A stretch of DNA of 64,000 nt from Methylocystis sp. L43 (GCF_015709525.1 NZ_JADNRA010000030.1:1-64000), one strand, 5' to 3'. Positions 16,218 to 25,211 are shown, counted from the first letter of the stretch. The notes: generated from the letters alone by a model not told the origin. Numbers and translations: made by a program.

Positions 16218-16721
16218 ATGCTGATCGCAACGGAAAAAGAAACGGAACGCGCTGAACATCCGGTGGATGTTGTGGAGCAACTTGCGGCCACCAATGATTG
16301 GTCCTTCGATCGAGACGACGAAGACGAGATTTCAATTTCCGTCGCCGGAGCTTGGACGGAATATCACGTCGCTTTTACTTGGCTTCCGCAGCTCGAAACG
16401 CTGCACGTCAGTTGCGCCTTCGATCTCAAGGCGCCCGAGCGCAGGCGCGGTGAACTGATGTCGCTCGTCAATGCGATCAACGAGCAGATGTGGATCGGGC
16501 ATTTCGACTTCTGGCCGAAGGAAGGCGTGGCGATGCACCGTCATGGCCTCATCCTGACGGGAGGGGCGCAGCCCTCGGCGACGCAGTGCGCGGCTTTGCT
16601 GGACAACGCGCTTCAGGCATGTGAGCGGCATTATCAAGCCTTTCAATTTGTGCTCTGGGCCGGAAAGAACGCCAGGGAAGCGCTCGCCACCGCCAATTTC
16701 GAGACGAAAGGCGAGGCGTGA
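16218..16721 (+). CDS. YbjN domain protein
   Basis: A 167-residue soluble protein of the YbjN family, which has a fold like type III secretion chaperones. Recognisable parts are the opening HPVDVVEQLAATNDW, the strand block WTEYHVAFTW, and FDLKAPERRRGELMSLVNAIN. E. coli YbjN has been linked to stress and motility control, but the molecular role is unknown. It overlaps proC by four bases (GTGA), so the two are translated from one message. YbjN beside proC is a recurring arrangement in this order. Confidence 0.85.
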   Translation: MLIATEKETERAEHPVDVVEQLAATNDWSFDRDDEDEISISVAGAWTEYHVAFTWLPQLETLHVSCAFDLKAPERRRGELMSLVNAINEQMWIGHFDFWPKEGVAMHRHGLILTGGAQPSATQCAALLDNALQACERHYQAFQFVLWAGKNAREALATANFETKGEA

Positions 16722-17536
16722 CCGACGCGGGCGAACTGCGCGGAAAGTCGGTCACTCTGATCGGCGCCGGAAACATGGGTCTAGCGTTGCTGGAAGGCTG
16801 GGCCGCGCAGAATCTGCTGGGAGCAGCGTCGATCGTTGAGCCGCAGCCCTCGCAGCGGCTCCAGGATGTGTGCGCCGCGAAGGGCTACGCGCTGAACGGC
16901 GCTGCTGCTCCTTGCGACGCGGTGGTTCTCGCCGTCAAGCCGCAGGCGCTTGAGGCGGGCGCTGCGGCGGCGGCTCCTTTCGTAGCGCGCGACACCGTCG
17001 TCGTGTCGATTCTCGCCGGCAAGCGCATCGCGGACCTCGCCGCGCGACTGCCGACGCAAGCCCTCGTGCGCGCGATGCCAAATACGCCGGCGGCGATCGG
17101 ACGCGGCGTCACCGGCGCCTACGCCAGCCCAACGACCAGCGCCGCTCAGCGCGCGCTCTCCGACTCGCTGCTTCGCACGGTGGGCGGCGTCGAATGGGTG
17201 GATGACGAGGCGCTGATCGACGTCGTGACGGCGGTTTCCGGATCAGGTCCCGCTTATGTCTTCTATTTCGTCGAATGCCTCGCCGCCGCTGGAGCCGAAG
17301 CGGGTCTGCCTGCAGCGCTCGCGGCGCGGCTGGCGCGGGCGACGGTCGAAGGCGCCGGCGAACTGATGCGCCGGCAGCCGCAGACAGGCCCCGACGAATT
17401 GCGCCGGCGCGTGACGTCGCCAGGCGGCACGACCGCGGCGGCGCTTGAGGTTCTTGAGGCGCCGGACGGCCTCGCCGCGCTGATGCGCCGCGCCGTAGCT
17501 GCGGCGAAGCGCCGGGCAGGGGAACTTTCCGGTTGA
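16718..17536 (+). CDS. proC: Pyrroline-5-carboxylate reductase
   Basis: A 272-residue enzyme reducing pyrroline-5-carboxylate to proline with NAD(P)H. The nucleotide-binding motif LIGAGNMGLALLEGW is near the N-terminus; VRAMPNTPAAIGRGVTG and the C-terminal TSPGGTTAAALEVLE signature are intact. It starts with GTG overlapping the YbjN stop codon. Length is typical for the family. Confidence 0.96.
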   Translation: MTDAGELRGKSVTLIGAGNMGLALLEGWAAQNLLGAASIVEPQPSQRLQDVCAAKGYALNGAAAPCDAVVLAVKPQALEAGAAAAAPFVARDTVVVSILAGKRIADLAARLPTQALVRAMPNTPAAIGRGVTGAYASPTTSAAQRALSDSLLRTVGGVEWVDDEALIDVVTAVSGSGPAYVFYFVECLAAAGAEAGLPAALAARLARATVEGAGELMRRQPQTGPDELRRRVTSPGGTTAAALEVLEAPDGLAALMRRAVAAAKRRAGELSG

Positions 17537-17613
17537 GACGGCGCGCGCCTTGTCCCGCCGCCCGGCGACAATAGAATACTGACTAGAAAATTCCTTCGGA
17601 CCTGGAGACAGAC

Positions 17614-18291
17614 ATGACCAGCGGCGGCTCCCGCGACCGAGTGATCGATGCGACGCTTCGGCTCGCCACGCGGCGAGAGTTCAGCGACGTGACGCTCACC
17701 GATATCGCTCATGAGGCTGGCATCTCGCTTGCCGATCTGCGCGAACTTTTCCCATCGAAGGGCGCGATCATGGGCGCGTTCTCTCGGCGCATCGATCGGG
17801 AGGTTCTCGACGCGGCGCCCAAGGAAGCCTCGCACGAACCCGCGCGCGAGCGGCTCTATGACGTATTGCGCCGCCGGCTCGATTCGCTCGAACCCCATCG
17901 TGAGGCGCTGGCGAGCGTCGGGCGCTGGGCGGCGCGCGATCCGCTCACCGCCGCGGCGCTCAACCGCGAAACCGTGAACTCGATGCGCTTCATGCTTGAG
18001 GCGGCGGACATCGACAGCGAGGGTCCGGTCGGCTCGCTCAAACTGCAGGGGTTGGCGTTAGCCTGGAGCCGCGTGCTCGAGGATTGGTTCGCGGGCGACA
18101 TTCATGACGCCCTGTCGACGCTCGATCGGGAACTCACGCGTGGCGAGCGTTACGTCGATCGGGCGGAGGATTTCGCAAGACTGACGCGGCCGTTCTATTC
18201 CTTCGCGCAAAGCCTGTTCGGCTGGCGGACGCGACGTGGCGGGCGCGATTACCACGACGACGACAGCGGCTATCCCCACGCGCGCGCGTGA
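17614..18291 (+). CDS. TetR-family transcriptional regulator
   Basis: A 225-residue regulator with an N-terminal helix-turn-helix: RVIDATLRLATRREFSDVTL, then DIAHEAGISLADLRELFPSK (about residues 8-50). The C-terminal ligand-binding region is unlike the common drug-sensing types, and the tail is rich in acidic and basic residues. It follows proC by about 75 bases on the same strand, as in related genomes. The ligand and targets cannot be read from sequence. Confidence 0.85.
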   Translation: MTSGGSRDRVIDATLRLATRREFSDVTLTDIAHEAGISLADLRELFPSKGAIMGAFSRRIDREVLDAAPKEASHEPARERLYDVLRRRLDSLEPHREALASVGRWAARDPLTAAALNRETVNSMRFMLEAADIDSEGPVGSLKLQGLALAWSRVLEDWFAGDIHDALSTLDRELTRGERYVDRAEDFARLTRPFYSFAQSLFGWRTRRGGRDYHDDDSGYPHARA

Positions 18292-18303
18292 TTGGCCGGC
18301 GCG

Positions 18304-19674
18304 CTAGAGCGGGAGACTGGCCGTCGCCCGCAAGCCGCCGAGCGGGCTGCGGTCGAGCGTAATGTCCCCGCCATGGCCGCGTGCGATATCGCGCGCGATG
18401 GCGAGGCCCAGACCCGAGTTTCCGTCGTTCTGGTTGCGGGATTCGTCGAGCCGGTAGAATGGCCGGAATGCGTCCTCGCGACGCTCGACGGGGATGCCGG
18501 GGCCGTCGTCGTCGATATGCACGGTCATCATCGCGCCGTCGTTGATCACTGAGAGTTCGAGCCGGGCGCCGTAGCGCTGCGCGTTTCCGACGAGGTTGGC
18601 GAGCAGCCGCTTGATCGCCGCCGGCCGCGCGACGATTGTCGGATCGCCCTCAATCTTCACGGACGCCGCGAGACCGCGCTTCTCGGTGTCCGCCTTCAGT
18701 TCGTCGAGGATGGCGCCGAGATCGGTGGGGGAGGACGTTTCGTCGCCGTCGCCGCGGGCAAAGGCGAGATAGGCCTCAACCATGCGCTCCATCTCGTCCA
18801 CATCCTTGCGCATTTCCACGGCTTCATGCGAGTCGCGCATCAGCGCGAGAGAGAGTTTGAAACGCGTGATGATGGTTCGCAGATCGTGCGAAACGCCATT
18901 GAGCATCGTCGTGCGCTGCTCGATCGCGCGTTCGAAACGGCGTTTCATGTCGAGAAATGCGGCTCCCGCCTGACGCACCTCGCGCGCGCCGCGCGGACTG
19001 AATGCGACATCGCGGCCTTTGCCGAATTCCTCGGCGGCGCGGGCCAGCCGCAGGATCGGCCTGATCTGATTGCGCAAGAACGACGTGGCGATGGCGAGGA
19101 TGATGATTGAGGCGATCGCCATCCACATGAAGAAAATATAGGAGTTCGAGGCGTATGCATGCGTGCGCGTGGCGAGCATTCTCAACGTCGCGTCATTGAG
19201 CGCGACGCGGATTTCGATCAGGCTGCCGGGAAGCGCGGTGTTGATCCAGAAGGGCTCTTTCAGTCTGCGCGAGAGCTCCTTGTTGAGCGCCTTGTCGAGC
19301 AGCGAGAACAAAGACGATTTTGGCGCCGGCCCGGGCAGGTCCTGCTTGGGGAGAACCGCAATCTCCATATTAAGATCGAAGGCGGCGATGCGGCGCAGTT
19401 GTGCGTGATCGGGGTCGTCAGGGAACGTCTGGTAAATATCGACGAGCGCCGCCACTTGCCGGGCCATGCCCGCGGAAAGACGGTAGGTCACGACCTCCCA
19501 ATGCCGCTCCATGAAGACATAAGCCACCGCGGACTGGAGGAGCACGACCGGCAGGATCACGATCAGCAGCGCGCGGGCGTACAGCCCCTTCGGCATGCGG
19601 TCATGCAGCCAGTTGGCGAAGCGCCGCCACAGATTGCGGGGCGCGGCGAGAACTTCCGGTAAGACGACGGTCAT
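18304..19674 (-). CDS. EnvZ-type sensor histidine kinase
   Basis: A 456-residue membrane kinase. Two transmembrane helices (about 33-56 and 178-200) enclose a periplasmic sensor of about 120 residues. A HAMP linker follows (LRNQIRPILRLARAAEEFGKG), then the H-box with H263 in GVSHDLRT and an ATP-binding domain with N-box LVGNAQRYG, G1 DDDGPGIP and G2 NSGLGLAIA. The H-box continues IITRF where EnvZ relatives have PLTR. It is the third gene of a MarR-regulator-kinase operon and should phosphorylate the response regulator encoded just upstream. Confidence 0.93.
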   Translation of the reverse strand: MTVVLPEVLAAPRNLWRRFANWLHDRMPKGLYARALLIVILPVVLLQSAVAYVFMERHWEVVTYRLSAGMARQVAALVDIYQTFPDDPDHAQLRRIAAFDLNMEIAVLPKQDLPGPAPKSSLFSLLDKALNKELSRRLKEPFWINTALPGSLIEIRVALNDATLRMLATRTHAYASNSYIFFMWMAIASIIILAIATSFLRNQIRPILRLARAAEEFGKGRDVAFSPRGAREVRQAGAAFLDMKRRFERAIEQRTTMLNGVSHDLRTIITRFKLSLALMRDSHEAVEMRKDVDEMERMVEAYLAFARGDGDETSSPTDLGAILDELKADTEKRGLAASVKIEGDPTIVARPAAIKRLLANLVGNAQRYGARLELSVINDGAMMTVHIDDDGPGIPVERREDAFRPFYRLDESRNQNDGNSGLGLAIARDIARGHGGDITLDRSPLGGLRATASLPL

Positions 19675-19692
19675 CGTGACGACTCTATCATT

Positions 19693-20433
19693 TCAGCGGT
19701 TGGCGTGCAGCAGGTCGACGAGCAGACGATAGCCGTGCCCGCGCACCGTCTGAAGATAGCGTGGCGCATTCGGGTCCGTCTCGATCTTGCGCCTCAATCG
19801 GGCGATCTCGACATCGACGCTGCGCTCGCTTGCGCTTCGAGCGGGGTCACGTTGCGCCAAAGTTTGGCGCGAGACAATGGCGCCGCCGCTCTCGGCCAGC
19901 GCCCGCAACAGATCGCGCTCGCGCGTCGTGAGTCGGACCGGCGCGCCGTCATGCAGCAATTCGCCGCGCGAAGGATCGAAGACGAAATCGCCAAAACGCT
20001 TTGGTCCCGTGGGATCTGCGCGCCGCGCGCGGCGCAATATGCTCGCGATGCGCAGCGACAACTCTCGCGGATCGAAAGGCTTGGCGAGATAGTCGTCGAC
20101 GCCGGCTTCAAGCCCTTCGACGCGGTCCGCCGTCTCGGTAAGCGCCGTCAGCATCAGAATGGGCGCGGAGCGCAGCGGTTCCGCGCTCTTACGCAGCCGC
20201 GCTGCGAAGGCCGTGCCGCTTTCGCCAGGCATCATGACGTCGAGAACGATAAGATCGAAGGCGATGTCGCGCATTCTGACGCTCGCCTCCCTGGCGTCGG
20301 CTGCAGCGCTGACGAAATAGCCTTCGTTCATCAGATAGCGCGACAGCAGGGTGCGAATGCGCTGATCGTCGTCGACCACGAGGATATGCGCCGCTTTCGC
20401 ATTCGGCGCGGCGCGTTGCGGAAAATCCGTCAT
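19693..20433 (-). CDS. OmpR-family response regulator (PetR-like)
   Basis: A 246-residue regulator. The receiver domain has the acidic pocket VVDDD (about 19-23), the phosphorylation site D65 in LIVLDVMMPG, and the KPFDPREL lysine motif. The winged-helix output domain (about 150-246) ends with RRKIETDPNAPRYLQTVRGHGYRL. The combination with an upstream overlapping MarR gene is that of petP-petR, described in Rhodobacter capsulatus next to petABC. Here the pair is about 15 kb from petABC, so the name is by similarity of arrangement only. Confidence 0.92.
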   Translation of the reverse strand: MTDFPQRAAPNAKAAHILVVDDDQRIRTLLSRYLMNEGYFVSAAADAREASVRMRDIAFDLIVLDVMMPGESGTAFAARLRKSAEPLRSAPILMLTALTETADRVEGLEAGVDDYLAKPFDPRELSLRIASILRRARRADPTGPKRFGDFVFDPSRGELLHDGAPVRLTTRERDLLRALAESGGAIVSRQTLAQRDPARSASERSVDVEIARLRRKIETDPNAPRYLQTVRGHGYRLLVDLLHANR

Positions 20434-20993
20434 GTCGCGGCGCCGGCCGCTTTCGCGTAGGCAAGATGCGCTCGAACGCGCTCACGCTCGCCGGAGTCGA
20501 TCATCGCGAACAGGAATTTGGAGGCGGCGCCGCGCGCCGCAGGCGGGAGCTCGTCCATGACTTTCAGGAAGCGCGCTGATTGCAGCGCCGCCAGATCGCG
20601 CGCGAGGGCCGCGCCCTTGGGGGTCGGATAGAGCAGGCGCTGGCGGCGGTCGACGACGCCGGCGCGCGCCTCGACGAAGCCCGCCTCAAGAAGTTGCTTC
20701 AGCACACGGTTGAGGCTCTGCTTGGTGATTCTCAATATATCCAGCAGCGCGGCGATGGTGAGGCCAGGGCGACGGTTGACGAAATGGAGCACGCGGTGAT
20801 GCGCGCGTCCGAACCCATAATTCTCGAGCAGCCGGTCGGCGTCTCCCACGAAATCCCGGTAGGCGAAAAAAAATAATTCCACGAGTTCGAGAGCGTCGCC
20901 GTCACCCGCCGCGGCCGCCGCTTCCGCGGCCGCGTTCCGCCAAGCGGCGACGCTGGGCGGCTCGGAGATTTTTCTCGCTACGAGTTCATCCAC
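20430..20993 (-). CDS. MarR-family regulator (PetP-like)
   Basis: A 187-residue winged-helix protein of the MarR family. The DNA-binding core is HHRVLHFVNRRPGLTIAALLDILRIT, then KQSLNRVLKQLLEAGFVEA and a wing with DRRQRLLYPT. The stop overlaps the start of the response regulator gene by four bases. A palindrome at 21026-21052, in the gap to the divergent ilvE, is a good candidate for its operator. Effector unknown. Confidence 0.9.
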   Translation of the reverse strand: MDELVARKISEPPSVAAWRNAAAEAAAAAGDGDALELVELFFFAYRDFVGDADRLLENYGFGRAHHRVLHFVNRRPGLTIAALLDILRITKQSLNRVLKQLLEAGFVEARAGVVDRRQRLLYPTPKGAALARDLAALQSARFLKVMDELPPAARGAASKFLFAMIDSGERERVRAHLAYAKAAGAAT

Positions 20994-21025
20994 GCTATTT
21001 ATTGCCTGACGTTTTGGCGCGAGCT

Positions 21026-21052
21026 ATTTACGTCAACTATATTGACATAAAT
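21026..21052. promoter_or_regulatory. Palindromic operator between marR/petR operon and ilvE
   Basis: The arms are ATTTACGTCAA (21026-21036) and TTGACATAAAT (21042-21052), separated by CTATA; they match as inverted repeats at 10 of 11 positions. Each arm contains a TTGAC(A/G) that could serve as a -35 element for one of the two divergent genes. MarR proteins bind palindromes of this size, commonly in their own promoter. Binding by the adjacent MarR protein is inferred. Confidence 0.65.
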
Positions 21053-21127
21053 CTGACCGATAGCTAGTGCTGACCAAGCGTCGCAGCGCCTTGTTTGGCC
21101 TCTCGATCGCGTCTTCCGGAGTTCGCC

Positions 21128-22018
21128 ATGTCGCTTCCGCCCTTCGATCAGCGCGACGGATTCATTTGGTATAATGGTGCGCTCGTTCCGTGGCGCGAAG
21201 CGAAGCTTCACGTTCTCTCGCACGGGCTGCATTACGCGTCCTGCGTCTTCGAAGGCGAACGCGCCTACGGCGGGACGATCTTCAAATCGCGCGAACATTC
21301 CGAGAGGTTTCAGGCGTCCGCTCGGATCCTCGATTTCGAGATTCCCTACAGCGTCGAAGAGATCGACGCCGCAAAACATGAGACCGTAAAGGCCAACGGC
21401 CTCTCGAACTGCTATGTGCGTCCGGTGGCTTGGCGCGGCAGCGAAATGATGGCGGTCGCGGCGCAGAATTCGACGATCAACGTCGCCATCGCCGTTTGGG
21501 ATTGGCCGAGCATGTTTGATGTCGAGACCAAGATGAAAGGCGTCAAGCTCGACATCGCCGAATATCGCCGGCCTGATCCGCTGACCGCGCCCTCGATGGC
21601 CAAGGCCGCAGGCCTTTATATGATTTGCACCATTTCCAAGCACCGCGCGGAGCGGCGCGGCTTTGCTGACGCGCTGATGTACGATTGGCTCGGCCGAGTC
21701 GCAGAATGCACCGGCGCGAACGTCTTCTTTGTTCAGGACGGCGCGCTGCATACGCCGATCGCCGATTGTTTTCTCGATGGCATCACAAGGCGCACAGTGA
21801 TCGACCTTGCAAAGAGACGCGGCGTTGACGTCATCGAGCGCCGGATCATGCCTGAGGAACTGGGGTCATTTTCGGAGTGCTTCATCTGCGGCACCGGCGC
21901 CGAAGTGACGCCGGTTTCGGAAATCGGCGTCTATCGATTCACGCCCGGCGCGCTTTCGCGCGCGCTGATCGAAGATTATTCTCGCGAAGTGGAGAAGCAG
22001 CCGTCGCCGGCGGCTTGA
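21128..22018 (+). CDS. ilvE: Branched-chain amino acid aminotransferase
   Basis: A 296-residue class IV PLP aminotransferase for the last step of leucine, isoleucine and valine synthesis. Visible blocks are the early FIWYNGALVPW, HVLSHGLHYASCVFEGERAY, the PLP lysine in SMAKAAGLY, VAECTGANVF and the late CGTGAEVTPV. The start at 21128 follows GGAG and matches family starts. The gene diverges from the MarR/response regulator operon, an arrangement kept in many Hyphomicrobiales. Confidence 0.94.
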   Translation: MSLPPFDQRDGFIWYNGALVPWREAKLHVLSHGLHYASCVFEGERAYGGTIFKSREHSERFQASARILDFEIPYSVEEIDAAKHETVKANGLSNCYVRPVAWRGSEMMAVAAQNSTINVAIAVWDWPSMFDVETKMKGVKLDIAEYRRPDPLTAPSMAKAAGLYMICTISKHRAERRGFADALMYDWLGRVAECTGANVFFVQDGALHTPIADCFLDGITRRTVIDLAKRRGVDVIERRIMPEELGSFSECFICGTGAEVTPVSEIGVYRFTPGALSRALIEDYSREVEKQPSPAA

Positions 22019-22063
22019 GCGCGACTCTGCGCGCGTCCTCGCCGGAGGGTCGAGGCAAGAGCG

Positions 22064-23533
22064 TCAGCCGCTCATTCGCGCCTTTATCGCGTGTTCCGCC
22101 AGAGTCTTGCCGAGCGACCAGACGGCGGAAGGCGCCTTATGCGCGTCTGCAATGACCGCATCGAAGGATTGCTCGATCCAATCGCAATCTTCATCGGAAA
22201 TCGTGAGCGGCGGCAACAGTTTGATGGTGTGATTGCCGTGTCCGGCCACTTGCGTCAGCACTTTATGATCCCGAAACAGCGGGATGGAGATGAGTTGGCA
22301 GAACAGGCCTGAATTCACCGTCTCCAGGAGATTCCAAGCGGCCTTCAGTTTGAACGACTTCGGCGGCCCGAATTCGATTCCGATCATGAGGCCCTTGCCG
22401 CGCACATCGGCGACGAGCTCGTAGCCGCCGGCCATTCGTTGGAAGGATGCGAGCAGACGGTCGCCCGTCTTGGCCGCATTCTCCATCACCCGCTCATTCT
22501 TCAACACGTCCAGCGTCGCGATTCCGGCCGCCATAGCGAGATCGTTCTTGCTGAAGGTCGAGCCGTGCACGACGGCGCGATCCATGCGGTCGAAGACCTT
22601 ATCGAAGATCCATTTACGCGTGAGCACCGCTCCAACCGGCACATGGCCGCCGGAAAGCGCCTTGGCGACGACGATCATATCGGGTTCGACGCCCGGGAAG
22701 TGATCGATGGCGAAGAATCGGCCCGTTCGGCCCACTCCCGTCTGAATTTCGTCGGCGACGAACAGCGTTCCATATTTGCGGCAGAGCGCCTGCGCGCCGA
22801 GAAGATAGCCCTCTTGCGGAATGTTGACGCCCTTGCCCTGGATCGGCTCGACGAAGAAGGCGGCGATGTCGCGCCCCGCCAAAGCGCGTTCGAGCGCGTC
22901 GAGATCATCGAACGCAACCTCGCGCGCGTTCGGCAGCAGCGGTCCAAAACCTTTCTTGAAAATTTCGTCGCCGTTCATCGACAGCGAACCATAGGTCAGG
23001 CCGTGGAATGAATGCGCGCAATGCAAGATTCCGGGACGACCCGTCGCCGCACGCGCGAATTTAATCGCCGCTTCGACCGACTCGGCGCCTGAATTGGCGA
23101 AAAAGACCTTTTCCAGCCAGGGCGCGTAGGCAAGCAATTTTTCCGCGAGAACGCCGGCCAGAACTGAAACGTCAAGTTGCACGAGATTGGCGAACTCGCC
23201 GTCGAGCACGCTTACGAGCGCGTCGCGCACCGCGGGATGGTTGCGTCCGAGCGCGAAGACTCCCCAGCCGCTGAGGAGATCGAGATAGCGGTCGCCCTTG
23301 CGGTCCCACAGATAAGGCCCAAGGCCCCGGGTGAAGCCAACGTCATAGCCGATCGTCTTGAGAACGCGCACCCACATTTCATTGAGGTGTTTTGTATGCA
23401 GCGAAAAGCGCTCGCTCTCGCGGGCCGCCACAAGCGTGGCGAGATCATAGCGAGGATCAACTTGCGCAGAGGCGCTTTCCGCAGCGTAGACAGTCTTGGG
23501 CGCGTTCGCTGGCGCGGTCGACGAGTGGGTCAT
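22064..23533 (-). CDS. Class III aminotransferase, possibly hopanoid-associated (HpnO-like)
   Basis: A 489-residue PLP-dependent class III aminotransferase. Key blocks: FFANSGAESVEAAIKFAR, HSFHGLTYGSLS, FVADEIQTGVGRTG with the cofactor aspartate, and the PLP lysine in VVAKALSGGHVPVG. The region ahead of these (LNEMWVRVLKTIGYDVGF, YLDLLSGWGVFALGRNHP) resembles HpnO proteins that aminate bacteriohopanepolyols, abundant in methanotrophs. No other hopanoid gene is nearby, so the substrate is uncertain. The start at 23533 follows GGAG; an upstream frame adds only an uncharacteristic tail. It converges on ilvE. Confidence 0.8.
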   Translation of the reverse strand: MTHSSTAPANAPKTVYAAESASAQVDPRYDLATLVAARESERFSLHTKHLNEMWVRVLKTIGYDVGFTRGLGPYLWDRKGDRYLDLLSGWGVFALGRNHPAVRDALVSVLDGEFANLVQLDVSVLAGVLAEKLLAYAPWLEKVFFANSGAESVEAAIKFARAATGRPGILHCAHSFHGLTYGSLSMNGDEIFKKGFGPLLPNAREVAFDDLDALERALAGRDIAAFFVEPIQGKGVNIPQEGYLLGAQALCRKYGTLFVADEIQTGVGRTGRFFAIDHFPGVEPDMIVVAKALSGGHVPVGAVLTRKWIFDKVFDRMDRAVVHGSTFSKNDLAMAAGIATLDVLKNERVMENAAKTGDRLLASFQRMAGGYELVADVRGKGLMIGIEFGPPKSFKLKAAWNLLETVNSGLFCQLISIPLFRDHKVLTQVAGHGNHTIKLLPPLTISDEDCDWIEQSFDAVIADAHKAPSAVWSLGKTLAEHAIKARMSG

Positions 23534-23966
23534 TTGCGGCGCTCCAACCGAGGAAATGGCGGGCAGGCGACAGGGCGCGCGAGGCTCGCCGGGTTCCGAT
23601 TGCGCGTCCGGGGCGGGTTTGTCAAATCCCCGTCGATGTGGCGCATGGGCCACATGTTCAAAGATTTTGGGCGTTGCCGCCGATTTATCCGCGACAGAAT
23701 CCGCGTTTATTGCGCAATATCGCGGCGCGCGTCGTGGCGCGCGCACGCATGTTTCAGTTTCAGCGACAATGGGTTCGCCAATTCACGCAGCGCGGCGCGC
23801 GTATCCACAGACATTCGTTGGTGGACGAAATTTGCCGGTTGGATGGCGCGCCGCGGGTGTTATCTTGTTAAAAGTGATTCATGAGCGACGCGGGGTGATT
23901 CGCGCTTTAGGATAATCGCCAGCGCGCGCCAGTCGAATGCTCTGGATCAGCACGGGGAGTTGGTCG
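23534..23966. other. Divergent intergenic region without a supported gene
   Basis: About 430 bases between the divergent aminotransferase and cold-shock genes. It is rich in GCGC-type segments and holds no reading frame with family resemblance. It must contain both promoters and possibly a long leader for the cold-shock mRNA, as is common for such genes. I see no strong -35/-10 pair. Confidence 0.5.
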
Positions 23967-24548
23967 GTGAGCGCTAAAGTAACTTTTCAAGATGATTTGA
24001 CAGCGAGCGCGACAGAATCCGATGAGACCGGTCTCGAATTGGTCGAAGTCGCGGGACGGATTAAATGGTTCGATGTCGCCAAGGGCTACGGTTTCGTGGT
24101 GCCCGACGACGGCTCCGACGATATTCTCCTGCACGTCACCATTCTCCGCCGCAGCGGTATGCAAACGGCCTTTGAAGGCGCGCGCGTCGTCTGCGAGGCG
24201 CAGAAGCGCGACAAGGGCATGCAGGTCTTTCGCGTCATCGCGATGGACGAAACCACTGCGGTGCATCCGTCACAATCCTGCGCCGGGCGCACCCACGTCC
24301 AAATTGTCCCGACAAGCGGCTATGAGATCGCCATCGTCAAATGGTTCAACCGCATGAAGGGATTCGGCTTCCTGACGCGCGGCGAAGGCACCGAAGACAT
24401 CTTTCTGCACATGGAGACGGTGCGCCGCTACGGCATGACCGAACTCAAGCCAGGCGATAGCGTGCTCGTGCGTTACGGCGACGGTCCCAAGGGTCTGATG
24501 GCGGCCGAAGTGCGGCCGCTCGACGCCAAAAGCGTCCCGTCGCACTGA
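23967..24548 (+). CDS. Protein with two cold-shock domains
   Basis: A 193-residue protein with two CspA-like domains. The first (about 25-90) has GRIKWFDVAKGYGFVVPDD and ILLHVTIL; the second (about 120-185) has AIVKWFNRMKGFGFLTRGE and IFLHMETVRRYGM. Both keep the aromatic RNP1-like (K-G-F/Y-G-F) and RNP2-like (hydrophobic-F/L-L-H) motifs that bind single-stranded RNA or DNA. GTG at 23967 is preferred because GGGGAG lies seven bases upstream; an ATG at 23937 is possible. The next gene encodes a DUF192 protein, a usual neighbour. Confidence 0.88.
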   Translation: MSAKVTFQDDLTASATESDETGLELVEVAGRIKWFDVAKGYGFVVPDDGSDDILLHVTILRRSGMQTAFEGARVVCEAQKRDKGMQVFRVIAMDETTAVHPSQSCAGRTHVQIVPTSGYEIAIVKWFNRMKGFGFLTRGEGTEDIFLHMETVRRYGMTELKPGDSVLVRYGDGPKGLMAAEVRPLDAKSVPSH

Positions 24549-24588
24549 AGACATCCATGCTGCGCACGGCTCTTTGGAGCCCACCCGA

Positions 24589-25050
24589 ATGAGAACTGCG
24601 CAAATCTTCCGTACAATGATCATGTCGCTCTGTCTGGCGCTGATCGCCTCGACAGTCGCGCGGGCCGAACCCGCCGTTGAAATGATGCGCATCGTGACGT
24701 CGACGGGCGAGCATGACTTCAAAGTCGAAGTCGTGGACACGCCCAAGGCGCGCGCCCGCGGCCTCATGTACCGCAAATCGATGCCCGCCGATCACGGCAT
24801 GTTGTTCGAATTCAAGGCCGAGGGGCCTGTTTCGATGTGGATGAGAAATACTTACATCCCGCTCGACATGGTTTTCATCGGGCGCGACGGGCGGGTGGTG
24901 GGCGTGGCCGCCGACACCGAGCCCATGTCGGAACGAATCATCACTTCGCCTGCGCCAGCCTATGCGGTGCTGGAGCTGAACGCTGGCGCCGCGCGGAAAA
25001 TGTCGCTCGCGCCCGGGGACCAGGTGCGGCACCGCATGTTCAAGCGATAG
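24589..25050 (+). CDS. DUF192 exported protein
   Basis: A 153-residue protein with a signal peptide (about 1-26, ending VARA) and a DUF192 domain: ARGLMYRKSMPADHGMLF, then VSMWMRNTYIPLDMVFIG and VVGV. The family is widespread in bacteria and archaea, but its biochemical function is not established. The ATG at 24589 has a GGAG site at the right distance. It follows the cold-shock gene by 40 bases and is probably cotranscribed with it. Confidence 0.88.
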   Translation: MRTAQIFRTMIMSLCLALIASTVARAEPAVEMMRIVTSTGEHDFKVEVVDTPKARARGLMYRKSMPADHGMLFEFKAEGPVSMWMRNTYIPLDMVFIGRDGRVVGVAADTEPMSERIITSPAPAYAVLELNAGAARKMSLAPGDQVRHRMFKR

Positions 25051-25134
25051 TCGCATTCCCTTGTGAGGGGCGGCCGTGCGTGGTAGCGAAATTCGAGCGA
25101 GGGCAGAGCCGACGTAGGCGCGGCTTGGTCCCGG

Positions 25135-25211
25135 CGGGGTATAGCGCAGCCTGGTAGCGCGGAAGTTTTGGGTACTTCAGGTCGCAGGTTCGAATCCTGC
25201 TGCCCCGACCA
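25135..25211 (+). tRNA. tRNA-Pro (anticodon TGG)
   Basis: A 77-base cloverleaf including the encoded CCA. The acceptor arms are CGGGGTA and TGCCCCG, the anticodon stem is GAAGT/ACTTC with loop TTTGGGT, and the T arm carries GGTTCGAATCC. The anticodon TGG reads proline CCA and, with wobble, other proline codons. Confidence 0.96.
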
